Positions 1 to 8,381 of a stretch of 64,000 nucleotides of DNA are shown here, piece by piece (the first letter of the stretch is position 1; each line of letters starts with the position of its first letter). A program made the translations under genes and the position numbers. This DNA comes from Legionella lansingensis. Lineage in GTDB: Bacteria; Pseudomonadota; Gammaproteobacteria; Legionellales; Legionellaceae. The notes under the pieces are model-generated. The model saw only the letters and a list, made by a program, of their open reading frames with translations, had not been told where the DNA came from and did no database searches. The stretch lies in contig NZ_LT906451.1 of assembly GCF_900187355.1 (NCBI RefSeq), positions 1,240,501 to 1,304,500 on the forward strand, read 5' to 3'.

Positions 1-596
1 ACAAAATTTATTATTTGACTGCATCAAGTTACAACTCAGCTAGACATAGTCCCCATCTTGAGATTTTTAAAAAGAAGGATATTGAGGTTTTGTTGTTAAG
101 TGATCGCATTGATGAGTGGTTGGTAGGCTATTTGAGTGAATTTGAAGGAAAGAAATTACATTCGATTAGCAAGGGTAAAATTGATCTTGATATTGCTGAC
201 GCTCCCGAAATCAAAAAACAGGAAGAGAGCTTGGCTCCTCTGCTTAAACATATTAAAGAAGTGTTGGGGGATAGAATCAAAGAGGTGCAATTGACTAATC
301 GACTGACGGATTCTCCAGCTTGCATCGTTGCCGATGAACATGATATGGGTTTAGAAATGCAACGAATATTGCAAGCAGCTGGTCAGAAGATTGCCGAAAC
401 AAAGCCAATATTTGAAATTAATCCAGATCATGCTTTAATCAAACGTCTATATGGTATTGAAGATGACAGCCGTTTTACCGAATGGGTATTTATGTTATTC
501 GAGCAAGCGGTATTGGCTGAGGGTGGGCAATTGGATAACCCCGCTGATTTTGTTAGTCGAGTGAATAGATTATTGTTAGAAGCTCAAGATTTATAA
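1..596 (+). CDS. htpG: Chaperone HtpG (Hsp90), C-terminal part, truncated by window start
   Basis: This is the last ~198 residues of the bacterial Hsp90 chaperone, an ATP-dependent cytosolic homodimer. The frame is already open at base 3 ([10 protein letters not shown]) and no start is present, so the gene begins upstream of the window; the TTG at 15 is an internal Leu. Typical HtpG stretches are visible: [21 protein letters not shown], the [13 protein letters not shown] segment, and a C-terminal dimerisation region with [14 protein letters not shown] and [12 protein letters not shown]. The C-terminus ends in LLLEAQDL with no MEEVD tail, as in other bacterial HtpG proteins. An IS4-family element begins 73 bp after the stop. 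Confidence 0.96.
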   Translation, partial: KIYYLTASSYNSARHSPHLEIFKKKDIEVLLLSDRIDEWLVGYLSEFEGKKLHSISKGKIDLDIADAPEIKKQEESLAPLLKHIKEVLGDRIKEVQLTNRLTDSPACIVADEHDMGLEMQRILQAAGQKIAETKPIFEINPDHALIKRLYGIEDDSRFTEWVFMLFEQAVLAEGGQLDNPADFVSRVNRLLLEAQDL

Positions 597-668
597 CAGC
601 TCCTCATGTTTGATTTGGTGCTCCCCCGATAGGGGGTGGTCTATTCCTAAGACTTTAAATATGTGTAG

Positions 669-701
669 GTCGGGCCAAAGGCCCATAGCCGTCAGGCTAA
701 G
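669..701 (+). repeat. Left terminal inverted repeat of the IS4-family element
   Basis: This 33-bp sequence pairs with 2111-2143 in inverse orientation. All bases match except a 5-bp block in the middle. It lies three bases downstream of the transposase stop codon. Confidence 0.75.
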
Positions 702-704
702 AGT

Positions 705-2012
705 TTAAAAGCACTCTCCTTCGCAGAAGTCAAAGGTCAAAAGAGGTTTCTTTTTTGAATCTTTGATAGCAAAGAGGGAGAGATTTTCATAGAAATCATT
801 CAAGAAATGCTTTAATCGATAAGGAGACATGAGGGCGATAATCAATCCAGTAGCCTTGGAACTTAGTTGGTGACAGGCTTTATAAAAAGAGAGTTGTTTG
901 CCTTCTATGTTGCGCATGGGATTGCATAGCAAAAACAAAAGCATCATTGCAATAAACTTACCATAGGTTTCAATAATCACTCGAGCAAACTTTTTAGTTT
1001 TGATAGAGTCAATATGCATTAAGGATTTACTTAATTTAAAGAGGAGTTCTACCTGCCATCGTAAAGCATACGTTTGATGAATTGCTTTATTATTGATTTG
1101 AGTTTCAGAGGTATTGGTAATATAAATAGACCAACTTTGTAAAGCCAACGATTCCTGGTTTGGTGTGGAACCACGGCGACGATGATCTTTTATAAGTCTT
1201 CTCCGCCTTTGCTCGGCAATGACTGGTGGTAATCGTTGAGCGACCAAGCGGACAGGAATTTTATGCGTTGCTCCCATAAGGACCTGCTGAGAAAAGAATG
1301 GTGCAGCATTCTCCAAGGTAACGAGTAAATCAAAAGGTTTCTTATCTTGTGTTAGAAGTTTAGTTCCGGTGAGCAAGCGGCTTATGAAGAAAGCGTTTTC
1401 TTCCATAATTTTCTTAAACGTGTTCAGTTTAAAATAACCTAAATCCATTAAATAAAGAGCTCCTTTTTCAATAGTATTAAAATAATTATCAAAGCCCTGA
1501 TCGTTATCACAGCCCGAAGTTAGAGTAAGCTCTTTTATTTGTCCACCAAGATAATCAAACATCATTTGGATTTTCATAGCGGAACTGGATGCGGCTCCGC
1601 CACTGCCTTTAAAAAGCTCATTCAGCGCCTGATGTAAGGATATAGTACTGCTATCAATGATGTTAAGGCTACTAAATTGCTCCAATCCTTGGAGTTGAGG
1701 TAACTTTTTCATTTGAAAGTGCTTTAAACAGAATAATGAAAAGGCTTTAAGAAATCCGGCTGTTCGTTCGTTAAATCGCTCATGTAATGATTGTTTTTTG
1801 ATATAAACTTTTTGCGTTTTTACCAATCCACAGAAAAGTTCCAAATTAAAATGTTCTGAAAAACAGAGCGTTATCAATGATTTTATAAAAACACTAGGTG
1901 TCAATTTTGAACGGCGTTTCTGAAAACCTGTTTCCTTTCCTATCCGATCCGCTTCATAAGTAAAAAATTTAAAGATTTCTTGAGGAATATTTGATAGGGT
2001 ATCCAGCAGCAT
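705..2012 (-). CDS. IS4-family DDE transposase
   Basis: This 435-residue transposase should carry out cut-and-paste movement of the surrounding element. The first catalytic Asp lies in IIDSSTISL (about residue 120), the second in YLMDLGYF (about residue 190). The third acidic residue is in YALRWQVELLFKLSK, which fits the IS4 signature Y-x2-R-x3-E-x6-K exactly. The length is normal for the family and the frame is unbroken. The start is the ATG at 2012; upstream is only the AT-rich right end of the element. The gene is antisense to htpG and lies downstream of it, so insertion probably did not disrupt a gene. Confidence 0.93.
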   Translation of the reverse strand: MLLDTLSNIPQEIFKFFTYEADRIGKETGFQKRRSKLTPSVFIKSLITLCFSEHFNLELFCGLVKTQKVYIKKQSLHERFNERTAGFLKAFSLFCLKHFQMKKLPQLQGLEQFSSLNIIDSSTISLHQALNELFKGSGGAASSSAMKIQMMFDYLGGQIKELTLTSGCDNDQGFDNYFNTIEKGALYLMDLGYFKLNTFKKIMEENAFFISRLLTGTKLLTQDKKPFDLLVTLENAAPFFSQQVLMGATHKIPVRLVAQRLPPVIAEQRRRRLIKDHRRRGSTPNQESLALQSWSIYITNTSETQINNKAIHQTYALRWQVELLFKLSKSLMHIDSIKTKKFARVIIETYGKFIAMMLLFLLCNPMRNIEGKQLSFYKACHQLSSKATGLIIALMSPYRLKHFLNDFYENLSLFAIKDSKKKPLLTFDFCEGECF

Positions 2013-2110
2013 AGAGTCCCTTTTGGTTGTTTTCCTGGCGGGAAAAAATTTAAAAGGGTACTCTAGCTTTTTTTATTATTATTTCAATAAGTTAAACAAA
2101 CAATTTCTTT

Positions 2111-2143
2111 CTTAGCCTGACGGCTATGGGCTTATAGCCCGAC
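2111..2143 (-). repeat. Right terminal inverted repeat of the IS4-family element
   Basis: This is the inverse partner of 669-701, sharing CTTAGCCTGACGGCTATGGG and the terminal GCCCGAC. It lies about 100 bp upstream of the transposase start. Confidence 0.75.
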
Positions 2144-2294
2144 AACAAGAATCAATTGGTGACTCATGTCGGGCTATAAACCTGACCGACGCTATTATAA
2201 AAGTAGTAGTATTTCGCCGCTCCGCAGTAACATCTGCGGAATCTAATTCGATCTATCAAATTTTTTTTGAATGATTAAGACGGCTTTATGGTCA

Positions 2295-2594
2295 CTACTC
2301 GTCAGTTAAACGAAAATATCTTGTACCAAAATAGCGTTGTAGTTTTTTTCTGATTGTACCACGGCTGATTCCAAGCATCTTGGCTGCTTGTAGTTGATTC
2401 CCACGTCGTTTTTCCATAACAGCTTGCAAAAGAGGTGGCTCAACTTCTGAGAGAATCATGTCATAGAGATCATCAATGTGCTTAGTTTTATTCTCGGCAA
2501 GAAAACGAGTAACTAAGCTATAAACCAAGTCTTGCAGACCTTGATCTTGTTTCACGCTTAGAGGAGAGGTTTGTGTTTCAATGACATTCATCAT
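2295..2594 (-). CDS. fis: Fis-family nucleoid-associated DNA-binding regulator
   Basis: This 99-residue protein has the size and organisation of Fis, a dimeric DNA-bending protein that controls growth-phase and virulence genes. The C-terminal helix-turn-helix is clear: residues about 66-95 contain GNQLQAAKMLGISRGTIRKK, very close to the Fis DNA-binding helices. The middle has the LYDMILSEVEPPLLQAVM dimerisation segment. Legionella genomes carry several Fis paralogues, and which one this is cannot be told from the sequence. The gene stands alone, with about 190 bp of AT-rich DNA before it and the IS4 element after it. Confidence 0.9.
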   Translation of the reverse strand: MMNVIETQTSPLSVKQDQGLQDLVYSLVTRFLAENKTKHIDDLYDMILSEVEPPLLQAVMEKRRGNQLQAAKMLGISRGTIRKKLQRYFGTRYFRLTDE

Positions 2595-2785
2595 AACTTC
2601 CTTATTCTAGTTAAATCATTCTATCCAAATACTTTCATACTCTAATGAAAGCTAAATTTATTGTACATGAAGGTTAATTGATAATCTACATTTAAGCAAA
2701 AAAGTTATCAAAAAAATGAAACACTTAATAAAGAAATATTTCGAACTTTTTGAGGAAAAATTTGCAGATCTTGCTGTCTAAAAAC

Positions 2786-3937
2786 TTAAGAAATAAGTTC
2801 AATTTCTTGAATAACCAAATCACTTAATGTGCAATCCGCTTCCTCAGATGAAAGAGAGAACTTCAGTTGCTTCAGGCGATTTATCATACGATTAACAACA
2901 TGCTCATTGGTTAACAGCTCGTTAAGCATGCGGCTTAATTCTTTAGCATTGCAATCATATTGCAACAACTCTGGCACAACCATTTGGTTTTTTAAAAGAT
3001 TACATAGACCTAGATATTTTACCTTAATAACCTTCATTGCTGCTACATAACTAAGCCAAGAACCTTTATAGATGATACACATGGGTTTTTCTAAAAGAGC
3101 GCATTCGAGTGAAGCTGTACCTGATGCCACAACGACGCAATCACTGCAAGCAACAACGTCCGTTGCCTTTCCAGGAATGAAAGATATCCCAACTCTCGAT
3201 TTCTTAAAATAGGCCTTCACTAGTTCAGGTTTAAGATTAGCTGCTATAGGAATTACAAAATGTAAATCATTATATTGCTGGCTAAGTATCTGGGTGGTTT
3301 TCACTAAGACGGGCATATGTTTTTCTATTTCATGGATGCGGCTGCCAGGTAACATGGCCACAAGGCGTTTTGTTGTGGGTAAATTTAAATTTTGGCGAGC
3401 AGCTTTTACATTCGTGCAAAATTGAATGCGTTCCACTAAGGGGTGTCCAACAAAAGATACTGGTATACCTGCTTTCTGATAAATATCTTTTTCAAAGGGT
3501 AATATTACCGCCATTCTATCAATATTAGCGCGGATGGTTTCAAGCCGGTTCGCTTTCCAGGCCCATATTTGTGGACTGATGTAGTATAAAATGCGGATAC
3601 CAAGCTTTTGTTTGGCAAATTTGGCAAGTGGTAAATTAAACCCCGGGCAATCCACGAGAATTAAAAGATCGGGTTTCGTGTTCTGTATATGTAATTTGAT
3701 TGCTTGAAAGGCCTTTTTTATCATTCGAAGATGACGAAGAACTTCAAATAAACCCGTGACACCAAAACGAGCTAAATCACTTACAAGGTGAACTCCTGCT
3801 TCTTCCATATGACGGCCACCCACGCCACTAATCGCAAGATTTGAATTCTTGGCATGAAGTTGGTGAACGAGGTGTGCGGCATGGCGATCACCAGATTCCT
3901 CACCAGCAACGATGACAATATGCTTATTAGATTGCAT
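2786..3937 (-). CDS. lpxB: Lipid-A-disaccharide synthase LpxB
   Basis: LpxB is a GT19 glycosyltransferase that joins UDP-2,3-diacylglucosamine and lipid X to form lipid A disaccharide at the inner membrane. The 383-residue length is normal. Diagnostic segments are GEESGDRHAAHLV near the N-terminus, SGVGGRHMEEAG, YYISPQIWAWK, AVILPFEKDIY, LPGSRIHEIEKH and VVASGTASLECALL. The start overlaps the end of the upstream oxidoreductase gene by 11 bp, so the two are translationally coupled. lpxA, lpxD and fabZ are not adjacent, so this may be a second lpxB copy of the kind known in Legionella, paired with an oxidoreductase. That last point is inference. Confidence 0.95.
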   Translation of the reverse strand: MQSNKHIVIVAGEESGDRHAAHLVHQLHAKNSNLAISGVGGRHMEEAGVHLVSDLARFGVTGLFEVLRHLRMIKKAFQAIKLHIQNTKPDLLILVDCPGFNLPLAKFAKQKLGIRILYYISPQIWAWKANRLETIRANIDRMAVILPFEKDIYQKAGIPVSFVGHPLVERIQFCTNVKAARQNLNLPTTKRLVAMLPGSRIHEIEKHMPVLVKTTQILSQQYNDLHFVIPIAANLKPELVKAYFKKSRVGISFIPGKATDVVACSDCVVVASGTASLECALLEKPMCIIYKGSWLSYVAAMKVIKVKYLGLCNLLKNQMVVPELLQYDCNAKELSRMLNELLTNEHVVNRMINRLKQLKFSLSSEEADCTLSDLVIQEIELIS

Positions 3938-4886
3938 TTCGTTGCACTAAATTGCGATCGATGAGCGAGCTAATTTTGGCTGCCACTTCCAGGGCATCAC
4001 GGCCTTCTTCGCCAGTTACGAGGGGTGCAGTATCATCTTGGATAGAAGCCAAGAATGCTTTAATTTCCTCTAGTAATGCATCTCCTTTTTCAAACACAGA
4101 TTGGTGGCGGGTAATTTCCGGAATACCCGGGAACATCTCAGCCTCACCCTTCTGAAAAACAGCAAATTGCTTATTGTGGTAATCGATTGAAATATAAGAA
4201 TTCGGCTGAAATATTCTCGTCTTACGTTCCGTTTTGAAGCTAATGCGACTGGCTGTGACATTGGCCACGCAGTGGTTCTCAAAAGACAAACGAGCATTGG
4301 CTATGTCAATTGATTTAGACAAAATAGGAGCTCCTTGAGCATCAATATTAACAATAGGACTTTTCACGATCGTTTGGATAATATCAATGTCATGAATCAT
4401 CAAATCCAAAATCACGTTTACATCAGTACCACGTGGATTGAAAGGTGCTAAACGGTGAGATTCAATAAACAAGGGTTGCTCAAGATGAGCATCAAGTGCT
4501 AGACGAGCAGCATTAAAGCGCTCCAAGTGGCCAACCTGTAATTTAATCTGATATTGTTTGGCTAGTTCAATGAGTTCATTTGCCTGAGCAACCGTTTCCG
4601 TGATCGGTTTTTCAATGAGCACATGAATTCCCTGCGCTATGCAGTCTTTAGCTATTTCGTAATGCTTACTCGTGGTTGCTGCAATGCTAACTGCCTCAAC
4701 CTTGCCAAAAAGATCGTGGTAATCAGAATACGCGGGAACTTTGAGTCCTTTAGAAACGCTTTCACAAACGTCTTGGTTGATATCACAAATAGCAACTAGC
4801 TCAGCATTAGGGAGCATTTGATATTTTTGCGCATGAAAACGGCCCAAATAACCTACCCCAATGACTGCACATTTTAAAATACCCAT
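3927..4886 (-). CDS. Gfo/Idh/MocA-family NAD(P)-dependent oxidoreductase
   Basis: The N-terminal Rossmann motif is AVIGVGYLGRFHA, followed by AICDINQDVCESVS. The signature EKPITETVAQA contains the conserved EKP lysine, and VGHLERFN and DLMIHDIDII mark the substrate side. Family members oxidise or reduce sugars, sugar nucleotides or related alcohols with NAD(P). I start at the ATG at 4886; a GTG two codons upstream is also possible, and neither has a strong ribosome binding site. The gene overlaps lpxB by 11 bp, which suggests a role in making or modifying a lipid A or surface sugar precursor. The substrate is unknown. Confidence 0.88.
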   Translation of the reverse strand: MGILKCAVIGVGYLGRFHAQKYQMLPNAELVAICDINQDVCESVSKGLKVPAYSDYHDLFGKVEAVSIAATTSKHYEIAKDCIAQGIHVLIEKPITETVAQANELIELAKQYQIKLQVGHLERFNAARLALDAHLEQPLFIESHRLAPFNPRGTDVNVILDLMIHDIDIIQTIVKSPIVNIDAQGAPILSKSIDIANARLSFENHCVANVTASRISFKTERKTRIFQPNSYISIDYHNKQFAVFQKGEAEMFPGIPEITRHQSVFEKGDALLEEIKAFLASIQDDTAPLVTGEEGRDALEVAAKISSLIDRNLVQRNAI

Positions 4887-5120
4887 AAGCACAAAAATTG
4901 ATAATAATTTGATCGAATGATCGCATTTTCGGGGTCATAAATCAATTCATTCCGGTTCGCGGGGGTGATTAACTTAATGGCAGTGAGATTAGTGCTATCC
5001 ACAGAATTTTCAAAAAAAGCAACTAAGGTCAATAATTATTCTATGCATTGAGCATTTTTTAGGTGCGAAATGAAACTGAAATGGATATGATTCGCTCTTT
5101 GTAATAAGGAGAGCCGACTT

Positions 5121-5699
5121 GTGGAAATATATGTAGCAGGGGTTGATGAAGTAGGTCGTGGTCCTTTGGCTGGGCCTGTCGTTACGGCCGCCGTGATTTT
5201 GCAAAAGCCCATCGAGGGTGTAAAGGACTCCAAAAAGCTTTCGCCTGTAAAACGAAAAGAATTAGCCGTAAGAATCAAAGAAGAAGCATATTGTTTTGCT
5301 TATGGTCGTGCAGAAGTTGAAGAAATTGACAGGTTAAATATTCATTATGCAACGTTGTTAGCAATGAAGCGAGCTATTGAAGCTTTACCTACCTCTCCAC
5401 ATGAGGTGCTTGTAGATGGTCTATTTGTACCGCAAGTGATAATGCCCTGCAAAGCCATTGTTGATGGTGATGGCTTAATTTGTTCCATTGGTGCAGCCTC
5501 AATTTTAGCGAAAGTATTGCGTGATCAAGAAATGGAGAGCATGGATGACCTTTACCCTGGCTATGGTTTCGCAGCGCATAAAGGCTATGCTACAGAAATG
5601 CATCTTTCTGCATTACAGAAGTTAGGACCCTGCGCCATCCATCGTAAAAACTTCACCCCAGTTACCGAACTTTTAGCTGAACTACAAGTTAGTAGCTGA
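5121..5699 (+). CDS. rnhB: Ribonuclease HII
   Basis: RNase HII removes ribonucleotides from DNA and cleaves RNA in RNA-DNA hybrids. The 192-residue protein begins with [15 protein letters not shown], which holds the catalytic Asp-Glu pair, and later has [19 protein letters not shown] with the other metal ligands. The C-terminus has [11 protein letters not shown] and [10 protein letters not shown], both typical. The start is GTG at 5121, supported by AAGGAG eight bases upstream. It is transcribed divergently from the oxidoreductase-lpxB pair, with about 235 bp between. Confidence 0.97.
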   Translation: MEIYVAGVDEVGRGPLAGPVVTAAVILQKPIEGVKDSKKLSPVKRKELAVRIKEEAYCFAYGRAEVEEIDRLNIHYATLLAMKRAIEALPTSPHEVLVDGLFVPQVIMPCKAIVDGDGLICSIGAASILAKVLRDQEMESMDDLYPGYGFAAHKGYATEMHLSALQKLGPCAIHRKNFTPVTELLAELQVSS

Positions 5700-5986
5700 C
5701 AAGGCCATGTCTGACAAGTACTTATACACACAAGCGCGTATTTTCTTTCTTTTATTTAGGTTGCCAAATAATCAGAAAGAAAATTACTTTTCATATTAAT
5801 TTTGATGAACCGACTTTTGCAGACATACGAACTGAGTTTTCAAAAGACGACGCGGGTTGGCCCTGAATTGGTACATGTTGACAATCAAAATACAAGACCT
5901 GACCTCTTTAGCTTAGTATTAGGGATATATATGTTTATTATTTAATCTTTATGGTGCATCAATAGAAACTGCCAAAACTTATCTGT
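5700..5986. other. Intergenic region between rnhB and the papain-like gene
   Basis: No convincing gene is visible. An A/T-rich inverted repeat (attttctttct at 5740-5750 pairing with agaaagaaaat at 5774-5784) could form a hairpin after rnhB, but it lacks a following T-run. The remainder shows nothing recognisable up to the promoter motif at 5987. Confidence 0.5.
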
Positions 5987-6019
5987 GTTAATGTTTTCTT
6001 AATTTTTAGGTTGTAAATT
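5987..6019 (+). promoter_or_regulatory. PmrA-like box and -10 element upstream of the papain-like gene
   Basis: Two half-sites, GTTAATGTT and CTTAATTTT, are separated by TT. They are followed after 7 bp by TAAATT (6014-6019), a plausible -10. The same geometry recurs at four other candidate effector genes in this window. The half-sites resemble the tandem TTAA-type PmrA box of Legionella; binding by PmrA is inferred. Confidence 0.6.
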
Positions 6020-6072
6020 ACTCAAATCGAATAAAAAAATAAAATAATCTACACCAAGGCGAGAGATAATAA

Positions 6073-7026
6073 GTGAAAGCAATTATTTACCTACCAAAAC
6101 ATACAAATATTCCTGCTCAAGATAGTCCTCAATGTTATTATTTTTCTTTCCTACATCTGCGGGCAATGCATGGAATGCAAAATAATGTCCCTCCTTACGT
6201 AAAAGAGATTGTTGATGCATGCAAATATGAAACTGGTGAATATAGAGATATTATGCTCAATATAATGACAAAATATGCCGAAGATCTTATACAAATTGCA
6301 GATGAAATAATTGATGACGGAGGCGATGATTATGAGGGGGATTGGATTGAAGATTTTTTAGATAAATACGGAGTGGACTTTGCCATGGCAAGATTACTCA
6401 ATTTACCGGTTAAAGATTTTGAGGACATAGGCAATCTCACAATGACGGAACTAAAAAACATTTTAGAAGAATACGGGCCAATCGCAATTAGGCTTACACG
6501 TGGAAATAAGTTACCAAATGGTACATTACCCATATCTGAGAAAATTAAAACATCTGATGGGTTAATAGAAAGAAATGTTTACAGTGTTGATAATTATCCA
6601 GAAAATATCCCACATTGCGTCCTTTTAATTGGTGCTAAAAATCAACCTACACAACAGGTCTATTTTGTAGATCCAAATTACCCACAAATGATTTTATCCA
6701 TGGGATTTAACTTGTTTAAAAGAAATATTCTCATGGCGGAGTTTGTTCATTTTAATGAAAATACTCTCATACAAGATACAGTCACTTTTTCAAATGCAAA
6801 AAATAGGGATCGAGGGAACAGCAACCAAGTAGGTCATTCCTCAAAACGCCGTAAAGCAATTCCAGTGGATGATAATTCTAATTATTTCTATCAAAATTCT
6901 TCGGCATCATCTTCTCAACTATTCTTCGAAAACAAAGGAGCGGAAACAGTTACTCTTGAAGCACAAGGTAAGTTACCATCAGCAGAGGAAAGAGAAGAGA
7001 GCTTTATTAATGATCTGCTAAATTGA
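6073..7026 (+). CDS. Papain-like cysteine peptidase fold protein, candidate Dot/Icm effector
   Basis: This 317-residue protein is not one I recognise by name. Visible elements fit a papain-type triad: Gln20-Cys21 in SPQCYYFSFLHL, His181 in IPHCVLLIGA, and Asp200 in VYFVDPNYP. The last two blocks have the spacing of C39/C70-type papain-like folds. Residues 85-95 are very acidic. The segment after residue 240 looks disordered, with a basic patch (HSSKRRK, 255-261), a Ser-rich tract, and a Glu-rich tail (SAEEREESFINDLLN) like a Dot/Icm secretion signal. The start is GTG at 6073. A PmrA-like promoter lies about 55 bp upstream. There is no signal peptide. Peptidase activity and secretion are inferred. 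Confidence 0.6.
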   Translation: MKAIIYLPKHTNIPAQDSPQCYYFSFLHLRAMHGMQNNVPPYVKEIVDACKYETGEYRDIMLNIMTKYAEDLIQIADEIIDDGGDDYEGDWIEDFLDKYGVDFAMARLLNLPVKDFEDIGNLTMTELKNILEEYGPIAIRLTRGNKLPNGTLPISEKIKTSDGLIERNVYSVDNYPENIPHCVLLIGAKNQPTQQVYFVDPNYPQMILSMGFNLFKRNILMAEFVHFNENTLIQDTVTFSNAKNRDRGNSNQVGHSSKRRKAIPVDDNSNYFYQNSSASSSQLFFENKGAETVTLEAQGKLPSAEEREESFINDLLN

Positions 7027-7039
7027 ATGTAAGGTACAA

Positions 7040-7072
7040 CTGTCTTAAATAGTTTTCTTATATTTAAGGCAG
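7040..7072 (+). terminator. Hairpin after the papain-like gene
   Basis: The arms ctgtcttaaata and tatttaaggcag pair at 11 of 12 positions, 14 bp past the stop codon. The arms are A/T rich and no long T-run follows. The phrase caactgtcttaaata also occurs beside the REP repeats at 57.8 and 59.8 kb, so this may belong to a repeat family. Confidence 0.45.
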
Positions 7073-7262
7073 AACTATTTATTGCCTACTTAAGATTCCT
7101 TGCTCCAATATTGATTTTTTTACTCAACGTATTCATTGGCTCCGAGAGCTCAAACATGAGAGGATCTCAGCGCTTCCTCAGCCAGAACGATCCAGACGTA
7201 GGAGATCAAATGTATTTTCCTGTTCTACTAATTTTGTGAGGATATACCCGCTCAGGACGACA

Positions 7263-8381
7263 CTATGTGAGGCTATTAAACAAAATACGATGTGAGCTGA
7301 TAGACATTAAAATGCCGAAGCTGGTTAAAAAGGTAACCATAGCTGTCCCACCATAACTGATTAAGGGTAGCGGCATGCCCACTACAGGTAAAATGCCCAT
7401 GACCATACCAATGTTAACAAATGCAGCAAGGAAAAATGTCATAGCTAAACTTGCTGCTAACAGTCGTGTAAAACTGGTTTGTGCGTTTTTTGCTATCTGA
7501 AGCCCTCGCAAAGCGATGAGAGCGATTAAAATAATAAGAATAATGCTGCCAATTAGGCCAAATTCTTCACTGCCTACAGCAAAAATAAAATCTGTAGCAT
7601 GCTCCGGTAAGAAATTTAAATGGGATTGACTACCCTCCAGCCATCCTTTGCCGAAAGTCCCACCTGAGCCTATAGCAATTTTGGATTGGATAATATGATA
7701 CCCAGAACCTAAAGGATCATGCTCGGGGTTAAGAAAAGTGAGGATCCTTTGTTTTTGGTAATCGTACATAAAATGCCATAAAAAAGGGGCAGCTAATCCT
7801 ATCATGCTTGCAAGAATTAATAGGATGTACATGTTGATACCCGCAAGAAAAATGACGCTTAGGCCTGCAGTGGCAACCATGATGGCAGTCCCCAAATCAG
7901 GTTGTTTGGCAATGAGCAAAGCAGGGAAGAAAATAATGATACCGGCAACGCATAATGATTTAATATCAATAGGTAGCATTTTTCGATCAAAATACCATGC
8001 AGTCATCATGGGGATTGCCAATTTCATGATCTCCGATGGTTGAAAACGAAATAGCCCCAAATCTAGCCACCGCTGGGCACCTTTCCCGATTTTGCCCATG
8101 AGCATGACAAAGATAAGTAAAACCAAGCCTGTACCATAAAGCCAAGGTGACCAAGCTTTGTATTTATGAGGAGGGATCATGGCGAAAATCATCATCATTC
8201 CCAAAGCAAAAAACAAGCGCATCGATTGGCGAAAAATCATACTGAGATTTTGATTAGAGGCACTATATAGAATCAACATCCCTATAGCGATCAAGGATAA
8301 AAGTAAGCCTAGCAATGGGAGATCAATGTGAATTGATTTCGTGGTAAATCGATAAACTGGGCGGACGTGATGCGTTTTCAT
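7263..8381 (-). CDS. rodA: Rod shape-determining peptidoglycan glycosyltransferase RodA
   Basis: RodA (MrdB) is the SEDS-family glycan polymerase of the cell-elongation machinery in the inner membrane, working with PBP2. The 372 residues are almost entirely hydrophobic helices. SEDS signatures include RWLDLGLFRFQPSE, KQPDLGTA, LPEHATDFIFAVGSEEFGL and GMPLPLISYGGTAM. The ATG overlaps the stop of mrdA by 4 bp, so the pair is translationally coupled, as in most gammaproteobacteria. It is the last gene of the rsfS-rlmH-mrdA-rodA run. Confidence 0.97.
   Translation of the reverse strand: MKTHHVRPVYRFTTKSIHIDLPLLGLLLSLIAIGMLILYSASNQNLSMIFRQSMRLFFALGMMMIFAMIPPHKYKAWSPWLYGTGLVLLIFVMLMGKIGKGAQRWLDLGLFRFQPSEIMKLAIPMMTAWYFDRKMLPIDIKSLCVAGIIIFFPALLIAKQPDLGTAIMVATAGLSVIFLAGINMYILLILASMIGLAAPFLWHFMYDYQKQRILTFLNPEHDPLGSGYHIIQSKIAIGSGGTFGKGWLEGSQSHLNFLPEHATDFIFAVGSEEFGLIGSIILIILIALIALRGLQIAKNAQTSFTRLLAASLAMTFFLAAFVNIGMVMGILPVVGMPLPLISYGGTAMVTFLTSFGILMSISSHRILFNSLT

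Larger units (their letters stand above)
669..2143 (-). mobile_element. IS4-family insertion sequence, complete
   Basis: A single transposase gene is bounded by 33-bp inverted repeats at 669-701 and 2111-2143, giving an element of about 1475 bp. Each end carries a near-palindromic GTCGGGC...GCCC motif followed by GGCTAAG. I see no clear target duplication directly outside the repeats. A further partial copy of the end motif (gtcgggctataaacctgac) lies at about 2167, so the true right boundary could be slightly further out or an older end may persist there. The transposase frame is intact, so the copy is plausibly recent. Confidence 0.8.

Noticed and set aside
7128..7257. Short frames after the papain-like gene with Arg-rich peptides
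   Set aside because: No start with a ribosome binding site and no family resemblance.
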